Part shown: positions 50,504 to 59,602 of the stretch, in pieces
Position numbering within the stretch: the stretch's first letter is position 1
Layout of the letters: each line of letters starts with the position of its first letter
Origin: Zoogloea sp021286885
GTDB lineage: Bacteria; Pseudomonadota; Gammaproteobacteria; Burkholderiales; Rhodocyclaceae
Reading direction: 5' to 3' (one strand)
Assembly: GCF_041915215.1 (NCBI RefSeq)
Contig: NZ_JAYSBV010000018.1
Length of the DNA stretch: 64,000 nucleotides
Notes under the pieces: model-generated
What the model saw: only the letters and a program-made list of their open reading frames with translations
What the model was told of the DNA's origin: nothing
Database searches by the model: none
Program-made: the position numbers and the translations under genes

Positions 50504-51103
50504 ATGATCGGACGCATCACCGGCCGCCTGGCCGAAAAGAACCCGCCCCAGATCCTGGTTGACGTCAACGGCGTCGGCTACGAGCTGGAAGTGCCCATGA
50601 GCACCTTCTACGGCCTGCCCGCCACCGGGCAGAACGTGAGCCTGTGCACCCATCTGGCAGTGCGCGAGGATGGGCATTTCCTGTATGGCTTCGCCAGCGA
50701 GGACGAGCGCGCCACCTTCCGCCAGCTGCTCAAGGTGGGTGGAGTGGGGGCGCGCACCGCCCTGGCCATTCTGTCCGGCCTCTCGGTGCAGGATTTGGCC
50801 CAGGCGGTGGCCCAGCAGGAAACCGGGCGGCTGGTGAAGATCCCGGGCATCGGCAAGAAAACCGCCGAGCGCCTGCTGCTGGAGCTGCGCGACAAGCTGC
50901 CCAAGGCCCTGCCCCTGCTGGCCCAGGCCGAAGGGCTGGGGGGCGTTGGCGCGCCCGCCGACGAACGCAGCGACATCATCAACGCCCTGCTGGCCCTCGG
51001 CTACAACGACAAGGAAGCCCAGCTGGCGGTCAAGAAGCTGCCCGAAGGCATCAGCGTCACCGACGGCATCCGCAGCGCGCTCAAGGGCCTCTCCCGGGCC
51101 TGA
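50504..51103 (+). CDS. ruvA: Holliday junction DNA helicase subunit RuvA
   Basis: A 199-residue protein starting MIGRITGRLAEKNPPQILVD. Domain I and the helix-hairpin-helix motifs (GVGARTALAILSGLS and IPGIGKKTAERLLLEL) bind the four-way junction, and the C-terminal domain III (NALLALGYNDKEAQLAVKKL) contacts RuvB. The ruvC gene is not visible. An AI-2E-type permease gene separates ruvA from ruvB. Confidence 0.96.
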   Translation: MIGRITGRLAEKNPPQILVDVNGVGYELEVPMSTFYGLPATGQNVSLCTHLAVREDGHFLYGFASEDERATFRQLLKVGGVGARTALAILSGLSVQDLAQAVAQQETGRLVKIPGIGKKTAERLLLELRDKLPKALPLLAQAEGLGGVGAPADERSDIINALLALGYNDKEAQLAVKKLPEGISVTDGIRSALKGLSRA

Positions 51104-51179
51104 ACGCTGTGGCGCCGGGGCCTGCTGGCGGGGCAGATCGGTGATAATGGTGCCTTGTGCTCCAACTGGATAAATATTC

Positions 51180-52271
51180 ATGGCGCCACGTCGAACTGCC
51201 CAGGTGGCGATTACCGCCTTCCTGCTCCTGGGGTGTGCCCTTGTTTTACTCCCCTTTGGCCCTGCCATTCTGTTTGCCGGCACGGTGTGCATCACCACCT
51301 GGCCCTTGTTTGCCGCCCTGGAGCGGCGCTTGCGCCGGGGGCCCCTGGCGGCGGGCCTCACCACCCTGGGGCTGAGCCTGCTCCTGCTGGTGCCCATTGC
51401 CGGCCTCTCCCTCTCGCTGGGCGATGCGGTGGGCGCGCTGATCGACTACCTGCGCGGGCTGGTGGAAAGCGACGGGCTGGAAGTTCCGGTCTGGCTCCAG
51501 CATGTGCCGCTGGTGGGGGAAAGCCTCACCGAATACGCCCACAAGGTACTGGCCAGCCAGGAAGAACTGCGCAAACTGGCGCTACTGGCCCTGGAGCCGG
51601 CACGCCGCTCGGCCCTCACCGTGGGCGCCCTGCTTGGCCAGGGCGTGCTCCAGCTGCTGCTGGTGCTGTTCATCCTCTACTTTTGCTATCGGGACGGGCG
51701 CGAGCTGTTGCGCCAGTTCAATACCGCTGCCCGCTATCTGGGGGGCGAGCTGGGGATCAGCCTGCTGGCCCTGGCGGGCAACACCGTCAAGGCGGTGATG
51801 ATCGGTATTGTGGGCACGGCGGCGGCCCAGGCCCTGGTGGCGCTGGTGGGGTTTGTACTCGCCGGGGTGCCTGGCGCCCTGCTGCTCGGGGCGGCCACCT
51901 TCTTTCTGTCGCTGGTGCCGGTTGGCCCACCCTTGGTGTGGGGCGGGGCTGCTTTCTGGCTCTACCAGCAGGGCCAGCCCGGCTGGGCGGTGTTCATGGT
52001 GCTGTGGGGCACGCTGGTGGTCAGCTCGGTGGATAACTTCCTCAAGCCCATCCTCATCAGCCGCAGCGCCAGCCTGCCCCTGGTGCTGATCGCCCTTGGC
52101 GCGTTTGGCGGGGTGCTGGCCTTTGGCTTCATCGGGCTGTTTCTGGGCCCCAGTTTTCTGGCGGTGGGCAAATCCTTGTTTACCGCCTGGACGGCCGCCG
52201 ATCCGGCGCCGCCCGTCACTTCCGAACCTACGAATGCAGGGGCCACTGCGCCCCGGGATGTACAGGCATGA
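51180..52271 (+). CDS. AI-2E family transporter (PerM/YdiK-like)
   Basis: A 363-residue membrane protein with about seven helices and a soluble loop between helices 2 and 3. Family segments include ALLGQGVLQLLLVLFILYFCY and SVDNFLKPILISRSASLPL. Despite the name, members export assorted substrates. It is placed between ruvA and ruvB, with the stop overlapping the ruvB start, so its expression is linked to DNA repair genes. Confidence 0.85.
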   Translation: MAPRRTAQVAITAFLLLGCALVLLPFGPAILFAGTVCITTWPLFAALERRLRRGPLAAGLTTLGLSLLLLVPIAGLSLSLGDAVGALIDYLRGLVESDGLEVPVWLQHVPLVGESLTEYAHKVLASQEELRKLALLALEPARRSALTVGALLGQGVLQLLLVLFILYFCYRDGRELLRQFNTAARYLGGELGISLLALAGNTVKAVMIGIVGTAAAQALVALVGFVLAGVPGALLLGAATFFLSLVPVGPPLVWGGAAFWLYQQGQPGWAVFMVLWGTLVVSSVDNFLKPILISRSASLPLVLIALGAFGGVLAFGFIGLFLGPSFLAVGKSLFTAWTAADPAPPVTSEPTNAGATAPRDVQA

Positions 52272-53311
52272 TCGAAACCGATGCCCTCACGGGGGGCCAG
52301 CCCGACCGCAGCGCCCGTCTCATCGGCGCCCAGAGCGCCAGCAACCAGGAAGAAGCCCTCGAACGGGCCCTGCGCCCCAAGCGGCTGGCCGAATACGTGG
52401 GCCAGAAAAAGGCCCGGGAGCAACTCGAAATCTTCATCCAGGCCGCCCGCCGCCGGGGCGAGGCCCTGGATCACGTGCTGCTGTTCGGCCCGCCGGGCCT
52501 GGGCAAAACCACCCTGGCCCACATCGTGGCCGCCGAAATGGGGGTGAATCTGCGCCAGACCTCGGGCCCAGTGCTGGAGCGGGCGGGGGATCTGGCCGCG
52601 CTGCTCACCAACCTCGAACCCCATGATGTGCTGTTCATCGACGAAATCCACCGCCTGAGCCCGGTGGTGGAGGAAATCCTCTACCCGGCCCTCGAAGATT
52701 TCCAGATCGACATCATGATTGGCGAAGGCCCGGCCGCCCGCTCGGTGAAGCTCGATCTGCCGCCTTTTACGCTGGTGGGCGCCACCACCCGAGCGGGGAT
52801 GCTGACCAACCCCCTGCGCGACCGTTTCGGCATCGTGGCCCGGCTGGAGTTTTACGATTCCGACGAGCTGGCCCACATCGTGGGGCGCTCGGCCCGGCTG
52901 CTGGATGTGGAAATGGACGAAACCGGCGCCTACGAGATTGCGCGCCGCGCCCGGGGCACCCCCCGGATTGCCAACCGGCTGCTGCGCCGGGTGCGGGATT
53001 ACGCCGAAGTAAAGGCTGATGGCCGGATCAGCGCCCCGGTGGCCGATGCGGCCCTGGCCATGCTGGATGTGGACCCGCTCGGCCTGGATCTGATGGACCG
53101 CAAGCTGCTCGGGGCCATGCTCGAAAAGTTTGGCGGCGGCCCGGTGGGGCTGGACAACCTGGCGGCAGCCATTGGCGAATCCACCGACACCATCGAAGAC
53201 GTGATCGAACCCTACCTGATCCAGCAGGGCTATCTGCAGCGCACCCCCCGGGGGCGCACCGCCACCCTGGCGATCTGGCAGCACTTCGGGCTGCAACCGC
53301 CCCAGCCCTGA
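52268..53311 (+). CDS. ruvB: Holliday junction ATP-dependent DNA helicase RuvB
   Basis: A 347-residue AAA+ ATPase. Walker A is FGPPGLGKTTLAH (about 75-87), Walker B FIDEIHRL, sensor 1 LVGATTRAGML and arginine-finger region RDRFG, with a C-terminal winged helix (DLMDRKLLGAMLEKFGGGPVG). It pumps DNA through the RuvA-bound junction. The start overlaps the permease stop (ATGA at 52268). Confidence 0.97.
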   Translation: MIETDALTGGQPDRSARLIGAQSASNQEEALERALRPKRLAEYVGQKKAREQLEIFIQAARRRGEALDHVLLFGPPGLGKTTLAHIVAAEMGVNLRQTSGPVLERAGDLAALLTNLEPHDVLFIDEIHRLSPVVEEILYPALEDFQIDIMIGEGPAARSVKLDLPPFTLVGATTRAGMLTNPLRDRFGIVARLEFYDSDELAHIVGRSARLLDVEMDETGAYEIARRARGTPRIANRLLRRVRDYAEVKADGRISAPVADAALAMLDVDPLGLDLMDRKLLGAMLEKFGGGPVGLDNLAAAIGESTDTIEDVIEPYLIQQGYLQRTPRGRTATLAIWQHFGLQPPQP

Positions 53312-53366
53312 GCGGGTGACTAGGGCGAGGGGCGAGGGGTGACGGCGGCAGGGGTTTAAGCCTGCC

Positions 53367-54551
53367 TCAGATCTGGCAGGCCAGGCCCTTCAGGTATTCA
53401 CCTTCGGGCACGCCCAGGCCGATGGGGTGGTCGGCGGCAGCGCTCAGGCGGTGGATGATGCGGGCTTCCACGCCGGCATCGGCGGCCGCACCGGCCACGA
53501 TCTTCTGGAACAGCTCCAGCCCGATCCCGCCGGAGCAGGAATAGGTCATCAGGATGCCGCCCGGGTTGAGCAGCCGGAAGCCCAGCAGGTTGATGTCCTT
53601 GTAGGCGCGGGCGGCCCGGTCGGCGTGGGCGGCAGAGGGCGCAAACTTGGGCGGATCGAGCACGATCAGGTCAAAGCGCCGGCCTTCGGCCTTGAGGCTG
53701 CGCAGGGCCTGGAACACGTCATCTTCGCGCCACTCGGCCCGGCTCGCATCCAGCTGGGGGTTGAGGGCCAGATTGCGGGCGGCGGTGGCCAGGGCCGGGC
53801 CGGACGAATCAATCGAAATCACGCTGCGGGCGCCGCCGGCCAGGGCCTGGAGCGAGAAGCCGCCGGTGTAGCAGAAGCAGTTGAGCACATCCCGGTCGCG
53901 GCTCAGCTGGCCGGTGAGCAGCCGGTTGTCGCGCTGATCCAGGTAGAAGCCGGTCTTGTGGCCGCCCACCACGTCCACCACCATGCGCACCCCGTTTTCC
54001 ACAATGGTGAGGTCGGCGGGCAGTTCGCCCCAGGCGAGCTGGCTCAGGGGCTCCAGGCCTTCGAGTTTGCGCACGTCGGAATCCGAACGTTCATACACCG
54101 CCACGCAGCCGGTGGCCTGCACCAGCCCGGCGACGATGGCGTCGCGCCATTTGTCGGCGCCTGCGCTGGTGAGCTGGATCACTACCACCGGGCCGTAACG
54201 GTCGGCGATCACCCCGGGCAGGCCATCGGATTCGCCGTGGATCAGGCGCACGCCATCTTGTTGGCTTAGCACCGGGTGGCTCTGGCGGCGGGCCACCGAG
54301 GCGGCCACGGTGCGCTTGATGAAGGCGTGGTCGATGGATTGCTCCGGGTCGAAGCTCCACACCCGGGCGCGGATCTGGGAGTTGGGCGACCAGGCGGCGC
54401 GGGCCAGGGGACGGCCATCGGCATCCTTCACCAGCACGGTGTCGCCGGGGCGGGCGCGGCCTTCCAGGCGCTCGACGGAGCCAGCGAAGATCCAGGGGTG
54501 GCGGCGGAAAACGGAACGTTCCTTGCCGGGCTTGAGTATCAGTTCAGACAT
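53367..54551 (-). CDS. rlmI: 23S rRNA (cytosine) methyltransferase RlmI-like
   Basis: A 394-residue PUA plus SAM-dependent methyltransferase. The PUA domain covers about 1-80 (KERSVFRRHPWIFAGSVERL). The Rossmann part has GGHKTGFYLDQRDNR (about 195-209), VLNCFCYTGGFS, the NPPY-equivalent VLDPPKFA and YSCSGGI. It methylates a cytosine in 23S rRNA (C1962 in E. coli) or a related base. It is convergent with ruvB. Confidence 0.88.
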   Translation of the reverse strand: MSELILKPGKERSVFRRHPWIFAGSVERLEGRARPGDTVLVKDADGRPLARAAWSPNSQIRARVWSFDPEQSIDHAFIKRTVAASVARRQSHPVLSQQDGVRLIHGESDGLPGVIADRYGPVVVIQLTSAGADKWRDAIVAGLVQATGCVAVYERSDSDVRKLEGLEPLSQLAWGELPADLTIVENGVRMVVDVVGGHKTGFYLDQRDNRLLTGQLSRDRDVLNCFCYTGGFSLQALAGGARSVISIDSSGPALATAARNLALNPQLDASRAEWREDDVFQALRSLKAEGRRFDLIVLDPPKFAPSAAHADRAARAYKDINLLGFRLLNPGGILMTYSCSGGIGLELFQKIVAGAAADAGVEARIIHRLSAAADHPIGLGVPEGEYLKGLACQI

Positions 54552-54633
54552 GGTGTGTGCGTAAAGCTGGGATGCCGGCCACGCGGGGGGCGGGCATCGG
54601 TGGTGAAAGCAGGGGTGAAGGCGGTGGCCGGGC

Positions 54634-55284
54634 TCAGCCCAGATGGCGGTGCAGGCTGGCGCTGATCAGCTCGCCGAGCCGAACCAGGTAGAGGGTGCCC
54701 ATGCCGCTGTAGAAGCGTTCTGGGTCTTCGCTGCCCATGGCCAGCAGGCCCAGGATCTCGCCCGCGTGGTGCAGGGGCACCAGGGCCTGGGAGCGCACCT
54801 GTTGGCCTTCGGGCCCAAACCATTGGGTGATTTCGGCCAGGGGCGGCGTGCCGCAATAGGGTTCGGGCAGATCGGCGGTGAACTGGCGGACATCCTCGCC
54901 CACCAGCATGAACTCGGGCCCCGGGTGGGAGTGGGCGCTGCACCACACCCGGAAGGCTACGTGGGGCACCACGAAGTCTTCGAGCAGGTGGGTGTACAGG
55001 GCCTGGCGGGCGCTGGGAAAGTCGGTGGCCTCGATCAGCCCCACCGTGAGGCGGTGCATCTTGTCGCCGATGGCGTCGTTTTCCTCGCCGCATTCAAGCA
55101 GGGCCCCGAACTTGTCCTCCAGCTGGGCAATGCGCTGGCGCAGGCCGATCAGCTGCCGCTCGGTGAGCGAAATCGCCTTCCCCGAGTGGGGATGGGGCAG
55201 GCGCAGCTGGGTGACCAGGGCCGGGTGTTCCTCGAAGAAGGCCGGGTTGGCCAGGAGGAAGCGGAGGACATCGTTCGAGTTCAT
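54634..55284 (-). CDS. DUF484 (GAF-like) protein
   Basis: A 216-residue protein with FLLANPAFFEEHPALVTQLRLPH at the N terminus and a GAF-like second half (VPLHHAGEILGLLAMGSED, YLVRLGELISASL). DUF484 genes sit beside dapF and xerC in Proteobacteria, as here beside dapF. Its function is unknown; xerC is not adjacent. It is 12 bp after dapF. Confidence 0.88.
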   Translation of the reverse strand: MNSNDVLRFLLANPAFFEEHPALVTQLRLPHPHSGKAISLTERQLIGLRQRIAQLEDKFGALLECGEENDAIGDKMHRLTVGLIEATDFPSARQALYTHLLEDFVVPHVAFRVWCSAHSHPGPEFMLVGEDVRQFTADLPEPYCGTPPLAEITQWFGPEGQQVRSQALVPLHHAGEILGLLAMGSEDPERFYSGMGTLYLVRLGELISASLHRHLG

Positions 55285-55295
55285 CGCAGACCTGC

Positions 55296-56135
55296 CTAGG
55301 CCAGGGAAATCTCGCCCTTGAACACGGTGACGGCGGGGCCGCTCATCATGACCGGGGTGCCGGGGCCGTCCCAGGCGATGGTGAGTTCACCGCCCCGGGT
55401 TTCGACCGTGACGGGGGTGGCCACCAGCTCGCGCAGGATGCCCGTGACCACGGCGGCGCAGGCGCCGGTGCCGCAGGCCAGGGTTTCGCCGGCGCCCCGT
55501 TCGTACACCCGCAGGCGCACCCGGTGCTCATCGACGATCTGCAGGAAACCGGCATTCACCCGGGCCGGGAAGCGGGCGTGGCGCTCGATCAGGGGGCCTT
55601 GCTCGGCCACCGGGGCGCTATCCACGTTGGCCACCACCTGCACCGCGTGGGGGTTGCCCATGCTGACGGCGGTAATGGCCACGCTGTTGCCGGCCACGTC
55701 GAGGGGCTGCACCCAGGCGTCGGAATCGCTGATGAAGGGCACCTCGGCGGGGGTGAGCACGGGCACGCCCATGTCCACCGTCACCCGGCCATCGTCCTCC
55801 AGGCGCGGGGTGATGATGCCCTTGCGGGTTTCGACCCGGATCTCGCGCTTGTCGGTGAGCCCCTGCTCGAACACGAAGCGGGCAAAGCAGCGGGCGCCGT
55901 TGCCGCATTGCTCCACCTCGCCGCCGTCGGCATTGAAGATCCGGTAGCGGAAATCCACGCCGGGGGTGGTGCTGGCTTCGACCACCAGCAGCTGGTCGCA
56001 GCCGACCCCAAAGTGGCGGTCGGCCAGGGCGCGTACCCGCTCGGGGCTCAGGTCTACGGTCTGGCGCACGGCGTCGATCATCACGAAATCGTTACCGAGG
56101 CCCTGCATCTTGGTGAAGGCGAGGGTGCTACTCAT
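55296..56135 (-). CDS. dapF: Diaminopimelate epimerase
   Basis: A 279-residue protein with two alpha/beta halves. The catalytic cysteines are in EQCGNGARCFARF (about 73-85) and ETLACGTGACAAVV (about 217-230); FTKMQGLGNDFVMID opens the fold. It converts LL- to meso-diaminopimelate for lysine and peptidoglycan. The start is set by the family and by the ATGA overlap with the upstream CoA-binding gene. Confidence 0.95.
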   Translation of the reverse strand: MSSTLAFTKMQGLGNDFVMIDAVRQTVDLSPERVRALADRHFGVGCDQLLVVEASTTPGVDFRYRIFNADGGEVEQCGNGARCFARFVFEQGLTDKREIRVETRKGIITPRLEDDGRVTVDMGVPVLTPAEVPFISDSDAWVQPLDVAGNSVAITAVSMGNPHAVQVVANVDSAPVAEQGPLIERHARFPARVNAGFLQIVDEHRVRLRVYERGAGETLACGTGACAAVVTGILRELVATPVTVETRGGELTIAWDGPGTPVMMSGPAVTVFKGEISLA

Positions 56136-56545
56136 GTGCAAAATTCCAGGTAATCCCGCCAGATGCAGCGGTCCATCACAACGGTGATTCCGGCGGCCCG
56201 GGCCCGTTCGGCCTCGGCTTCGTTGATCACACTTTCCTGCAGCCACAGGTAGGGAACGCCCAGGGCGATGCAGGCGTCCACCACGGGGCCCACTTCGGCG
56301 GGGGCGCGGAACACATCCACCAAATCGGGCCGTTCGGGCAGGGATTGCAGGTCGGGATAGGCTTTTTCGCCCAAAACTTCGGCAATCGCCGGGCGAACAG
56401 GTAGGATGCGGTATCCGAAACCCTGCATGCCCCGGGCCACCCGATAGCTGGGGCGATCCGGTTTGGGTGAGAGCCCGACGACGGCAATGGATCTGACAGC
56501 CTGCAGCAGGCTGCGGATCTGGTCAGGGGTGGGATTGATAAACAT
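56132..56545 (-). CDS. CoA-binding domain protein (YccU-like)
   Basis: A 137-residue Rossmann-fold protein with IAVVGLSPKPDRPSYRVA, GYRILPVRP and a terminal DRCIWRDYLEF. It matches the small CoA-binding YccU family; function is not defined. Longer frames that run to 58441 are antisense to sppA and not coding. The stop overlaps the dapF start, so both share one message. Confidence 0.87.
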   Translation of the reverse strand: MFINPTPDQIRSLLQAVRSIAVVGLSPKPDRPSYRVARGMQGFGYRILPVRPAIAEVLGEKAYPDLQSLPERPDLVDVFRAPAEVGPVVDACIALGVPYLWLQESVINEAEAERARAAGITVVMDRCIWRDYLEFCT

Positions 56546-56614
56546 AGTCTGGATTCTACCGGATAGCGTTGGGGTGGGGCGGCCGGCTTGGGCGCCCATC
56601 CCACAGGGAACGTG

Positions 56615-58462
56615 ATGGGAGCAATTATGGAGCGCAAGGGGCGGCCCGGCATCATTCGCCGGGTCTGGGGCGGTTTTTGGGCGGTCATCGAAGGCCTGCG
56701 GCGCTGGAGTCTGAATCTGGTCTTCCTGCTGCTGCTGGTGATTCTGGGCACCGGCTGGTGGTCCGGCCGCAGCCAGCCCCTGGCCACCGGCACGGCCCTG
56801 CTCATCGCGCCCAATGGCGAGCTGGTGGAGCAGCGCACCCTGCGCAACGCGGTGAGCATGCTGCAGGGGGGCGAGGGGCTTCATCAGGTGCTCATGCGCG
56901 ACCTGATCGAGGCCATCCGCAAGGGCGCCACCGATACCCGCATCTCCCATCTGGTGCTCGAAACCGACGGTCTGCGCGGCGCCAGCCTGGGCAAGCTGCA
57001 GGAGCTGGGTGCCGCCCTGGCCGAGTTCCGCAAGACCGGCAAGCCGGTGTATGCCTACGGGCGTTATTTCGACCAATCCAGCTATTACCTGGCGGCCCAG
57101 GCCGATCAGGTGTTCCTGAATCCCGATGGTTTTGTGTACCTGAGCGGCTTCGGGCGCTTCCCCACCTATTACAGAGGGCTGTTTGACCAGCTGGGGGTGA
57201 AGGTCCAGGTGTTCCGGGTGGGCACCTACAAATCCTTTGTGGAACCCTATACCCGTAGCGATATGTCCGAGGCTGATCGGGAATCCACCCGCAGTTATCT
57301 GGATGAAGCCTGGAAGCTGTGGCAGCAGGACGTGCAAAAGGCCCGCCCGGCCCTGGCCAAGACGCTGCCCGCCTATCTTGAGCATCCCGATGAAGGCCTG
57401 GCCGCCGTTCAGGGCGATGGCGCCCGCTATGCGCTTGATGCTGGTCTGGTGGATGGCATCAAGTCTGCCGATGAATGGCGCGATTTCCTGAAAGACAAGG
57501 GCCAGCCGAGCGAAGACGGCAAGTCCTACCGCCACCTGGATCTGGCCGCGTATGTGGGCCGTCTGCACGATGAAGCCAGCCACACCGATGCCAAGGTGGG
57601 CGTGGTGGTGGCCCAGGGGGCCATTATGGACGGGGAGCAACCCTCCGGCACGGTGGGCGGTGATACGGTGGCCGCCCTGATCCGCCAGGCCCGGGAAAGC
57701 GACGACATCAAGGCCGTGGTGCTGCGGGTGGATAGCCCGGGCGGAAGCGCCACCGCATCCGAGGTGATCCGCCGGGAGCTGGCCCTGACCCGCAAGGCCG
57801 GCAAGCCGGTGATTGTGTCCATGGGTTCGGTGGCGGCCTCGGGCGGTTACTGGATCAGCATGGCGGCGGATGAGGTCTGGGCCAATCCGGCCACCATCAC
57901 CGGCTCCATCGGCATCTTTGCGATGCTGCCGGATCTGTCCGGCCCCATGGGCAAGCTGGGCCTTACGGTGGATGGGGTGGGCACCACGCCCCTGGCAGGC
58001 AGCATGGACGTGCGCCGGCCCGTGTCTCCCATGATGGGCGCCCTGCTCCAGCAGAGCATCGAGCACGGCTACCGGCGCTTTTTGGGCGTGGTGGGCGAAG
58101 CCCGAGGGCTTAGCCCGGAGGCGGTGGATGGCGTCGCCCAAGGCCGCGTCTGGCTGGGCACCCAGGCCCGGGAGCGCAAGCTGGTGGATCAGCTGGGCGG
58201 GCTGCATGAGGCGGTGGCCGCCGCCGCCCAGCGGGCCAAGCTGGAGCGCTACGAGGTGAGCTATGTGGAAAAGAATCTTTCGCCCCGGGATCAGCTCCTG
58301 GCCCGTTTGCTGGATAAGGGCGAGGAAGGCGGCGCCGGCGCCCGGGCCACGCCTTCCCTGCTGACCCGCCTGATGGGCCGGGTGGAGCAGGAGTTCCGGG
58401 GGCTGGCCGAGTGGAACGACCCGGGCAATGCCTACGTGCATTGCCTGTGCACGGCGCCCTGA
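56615..58462 (+). CDS. sppA: Signal peptide peptidase SppA, 67-kDa type
   Basis: A 615-residue double-domain SppA. One N-terminal anchor (NLVFLLLLVILGTGWW) is followed by two S49 protease domains. The first supplies the general-base Lys in VGTYKSFVEPYTRSDM and the second the nucleophile Ser in MGSVAASGGYWISMAAD, with LRVDSPGGSATASEVI before it. It degrades leftover signal peptides in the inner membrane. An AGGGA lies just before the ATG at 56615; GTG and ATG alternatives nearby are weaker. Confidence 0.94.
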   Translation: MGAIMERKGRPGIIRRVWGGFWAVIEGLRRWSLNLVFLLLLVILGTGWWSGRSQPLATGTALLIAPNGELVEQRTLRNAVSMLQGGEGLHQVLMRDLIEAIRKGATDTRISHLVLETDGLRGASLGKLQELGAALAEFRKTGKPVYAYGRYFDQSSYYLAAQADQVFLNPDGFVYLSGFGRFPTYYRGLFDQLGVKVQVFRVGTYKSFVEPYTRSDMSEADRESTRSYLDEAWKLWQQDVQKARPALAKTLPAYLEHPDEGLAAVQGDGARYALDAGLVDGIKSADEWRDFLKDKGQPSEDGKSYRHLDLAAYVGRLHDEASHTDAKVGVVVAQGAIMDGEQPSGTVGGDTVAALIRQARESDDIKAVVLRVDSPGGSATASEVIRRELALTRKAGKPVIVSMGSVAASGGYWISMAADEVWANPATITGSIGIFAMLPDLSGPMGKLGLTVDGVGTTPLAGSMDVRRPVSPMMGALLQQSIEHGYRRFLGVVGEARGLSPEAVDGVAQGRVWLGTQARERKLVDQLGGLHEAVAAAAQRAKLERYEVSYVEKNLSPRDQLLARLLDKGEEGGAGARATPSLLTRLMGRVEQEFRGLAEWNDPGNAYVHCLCTAP

Positions 58463-58484
58463 ACGCTGCCTGCATCATCATAAA

Positions 58485-58522
58485 CACCAAGGGCCGGAGT
58501 GATCCGGCCCTTGGTGCGTTTT
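58485..58522. terminator. Bidirectional terminator between sppA and the DUF2782 gene
   Basis: CACCAAGGGCCGG (58485-58497) and CCGGCCCTTGGTG (58504-58516) are perfect 13-bp arms with a 6-nt loop, followed by CGTTTT (58517-58522) on the plus strand and TTTA on the minus strand. It lies 22 bp after sppA. Confidence 0.85.
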
Positions 58523-58559
58523 GAGGGGTGGCGGCGCTTTTACCCGCGCTGGCCCGTGT

Positions 58560-58901
58560 TTACCAGCTCTTGATGAGCCACATGGGCACTCGCAGGCCCG
58601 AGTCGTGGGCATCCTTGCGCACGAACTGGCCCTGGCCGTCCGGGTCCACCAGATAGTAGGGCGGTGCCTCGGGCGGGATCACCTTGATCATGTAAAGCTG
58701 CCCGTTCACCCGGTATTCCTCGATGGTGTCTTCGCCCTTCTTGCGGGTGGTGACGACCACCGGGGGCTCCTTGCTCTCCACGTCCAGGGTGTTGGGCGGG
58801 GGCGGCACATCGGGCAGGGGTTCGAGCTTTTGGGGCTGCTGGGCCCAGACGCCCGTGGCGAGGGTGAGCAGCAGCGCGGCGATGCAGGTCTGGCGTTGCA
58901 T
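58560..58901 (-). CDS. DUF2782 family exported protein
   Basis: A 113-residue protein with a Sec signal peptide (about 1-20) and a mature region PEPPVVVTTRKKGEDTIEEY-like, closing in a VPMWLIKSW tail. This is the DUF2782 family, usually next to polA or homoserine kinase genes in Betaproteobacteria. Function is unknown. The start at 58901 leaves a clean signal peptide. Confidence 0.82.
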   Translation of the reverse strand: MQRQTCIAALLLTLATGVWAQQPQKLEPLPDVPPPPNTLDVESKEPPVVVTTRKKGEDTIEEYRVNGQLYMIKVIPPEAPPYYLVDPDGQGQFVRKDAHDSGLRVPMWLIKSW

Positions 58902-59004
58902 GGTGGGTCTCCTGTAAATGCCCGTCATGGGGCCATTGTACTCCCCGTGCCCGGGGTGCCGCGCTGGGTGTGCTTATGGCGCCCTTATCCCCTATCCCTT
59001 ATCC

Positions 59005-59475
59005 CTAGCGCCACCCCATCACCGGCACAGTGGAAATGCTGTTGGCCGGAGCACCGTCGATGAGCTTACGGCTGATCGCCACGTATACAAGGGTCTGGTT
59101 GGCCTTGTCCCACATGCGCACCACCCGGGTTTCCTTGAACAGCACCGAGGTGTCTTCGGTGAAGATGGTTTCGTTCTCCGGCAGCTTGGCCGGGAGCTGG
59201 ATGGGGCCGGTCTGGCGGCAGGCCAGGGAGAACTGGGACGGATCCTGGGCCAGCCCCAGGCTGCCACTTACCCCGCCGGTGCGGGCCTGACTCACGTGGC
59301 AGGTGATGCCGGGCACCTTGGGATCGTGGAAGGCTTCAACACACACCTTGTGGTTTGCACCGATCAGTTTCCAGGCGGTGGTGACGCAGCCCACCTGTTC
59401 GGCCTGGGCCGGGAGGGCCATGAATGCTGCGCACAGCAGAGTAAGCGGTAAGGGCAAGGGCAGGGGTGAGCGCAT
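59005..59475 (-). CDS. creA: CreA family protein
   Basis: A 156-residue exported protein. The signal peptide (PLPLPLPLTLLCAAFMALPA) precedes the CreA core: GCVTTAWKLIGANHKVCVEA, KVPGITCHVSQARTGG, QFSLACRQTG and LVYVAISRKLIDG. Its function is unknown. GGAG lies 8 bp before the ATG at 59475. Longer readings run into the divergent chemoreceptor leader. Between this gene and DUF2782 (58976-59003) is a short run of TATCCC-like repeats. Confidence 0.88.
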   Translation of the reverse strand: MRSPLPLPLPLTLLCAAFMALPAQAEQVGCVTTAWKLIGANHKVCVEAFHDPKVPGITCHVSQARTGGVSGSLGLAQDPSQFSLACRQTGPIQLPAKLPENETIFTEDTSVLFKETRVVRMWDKANQTLVYVAISRKLIDGAPANSISTVPVMGWR

Positions 59476-59602
59476 GGGCTGAACTCCGGGGCGGGGGAAG
59501 TCTGCATTGTAGGGGGGCTGTGCCTGTGCAGGGTTCAAGAAAACTTGGGGAGGCTCCGTAATTAAAAACCGTACAACGTGACGAGTGCCGGAGGGGGCGT
59601 AA

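Noticed and set aside
56546..58441. Long open frame antisense to sppA, in frame with the CoA-binding gene
   Set aside because: Only the last 137 residues match a family; the rest mirrors sppA codons.
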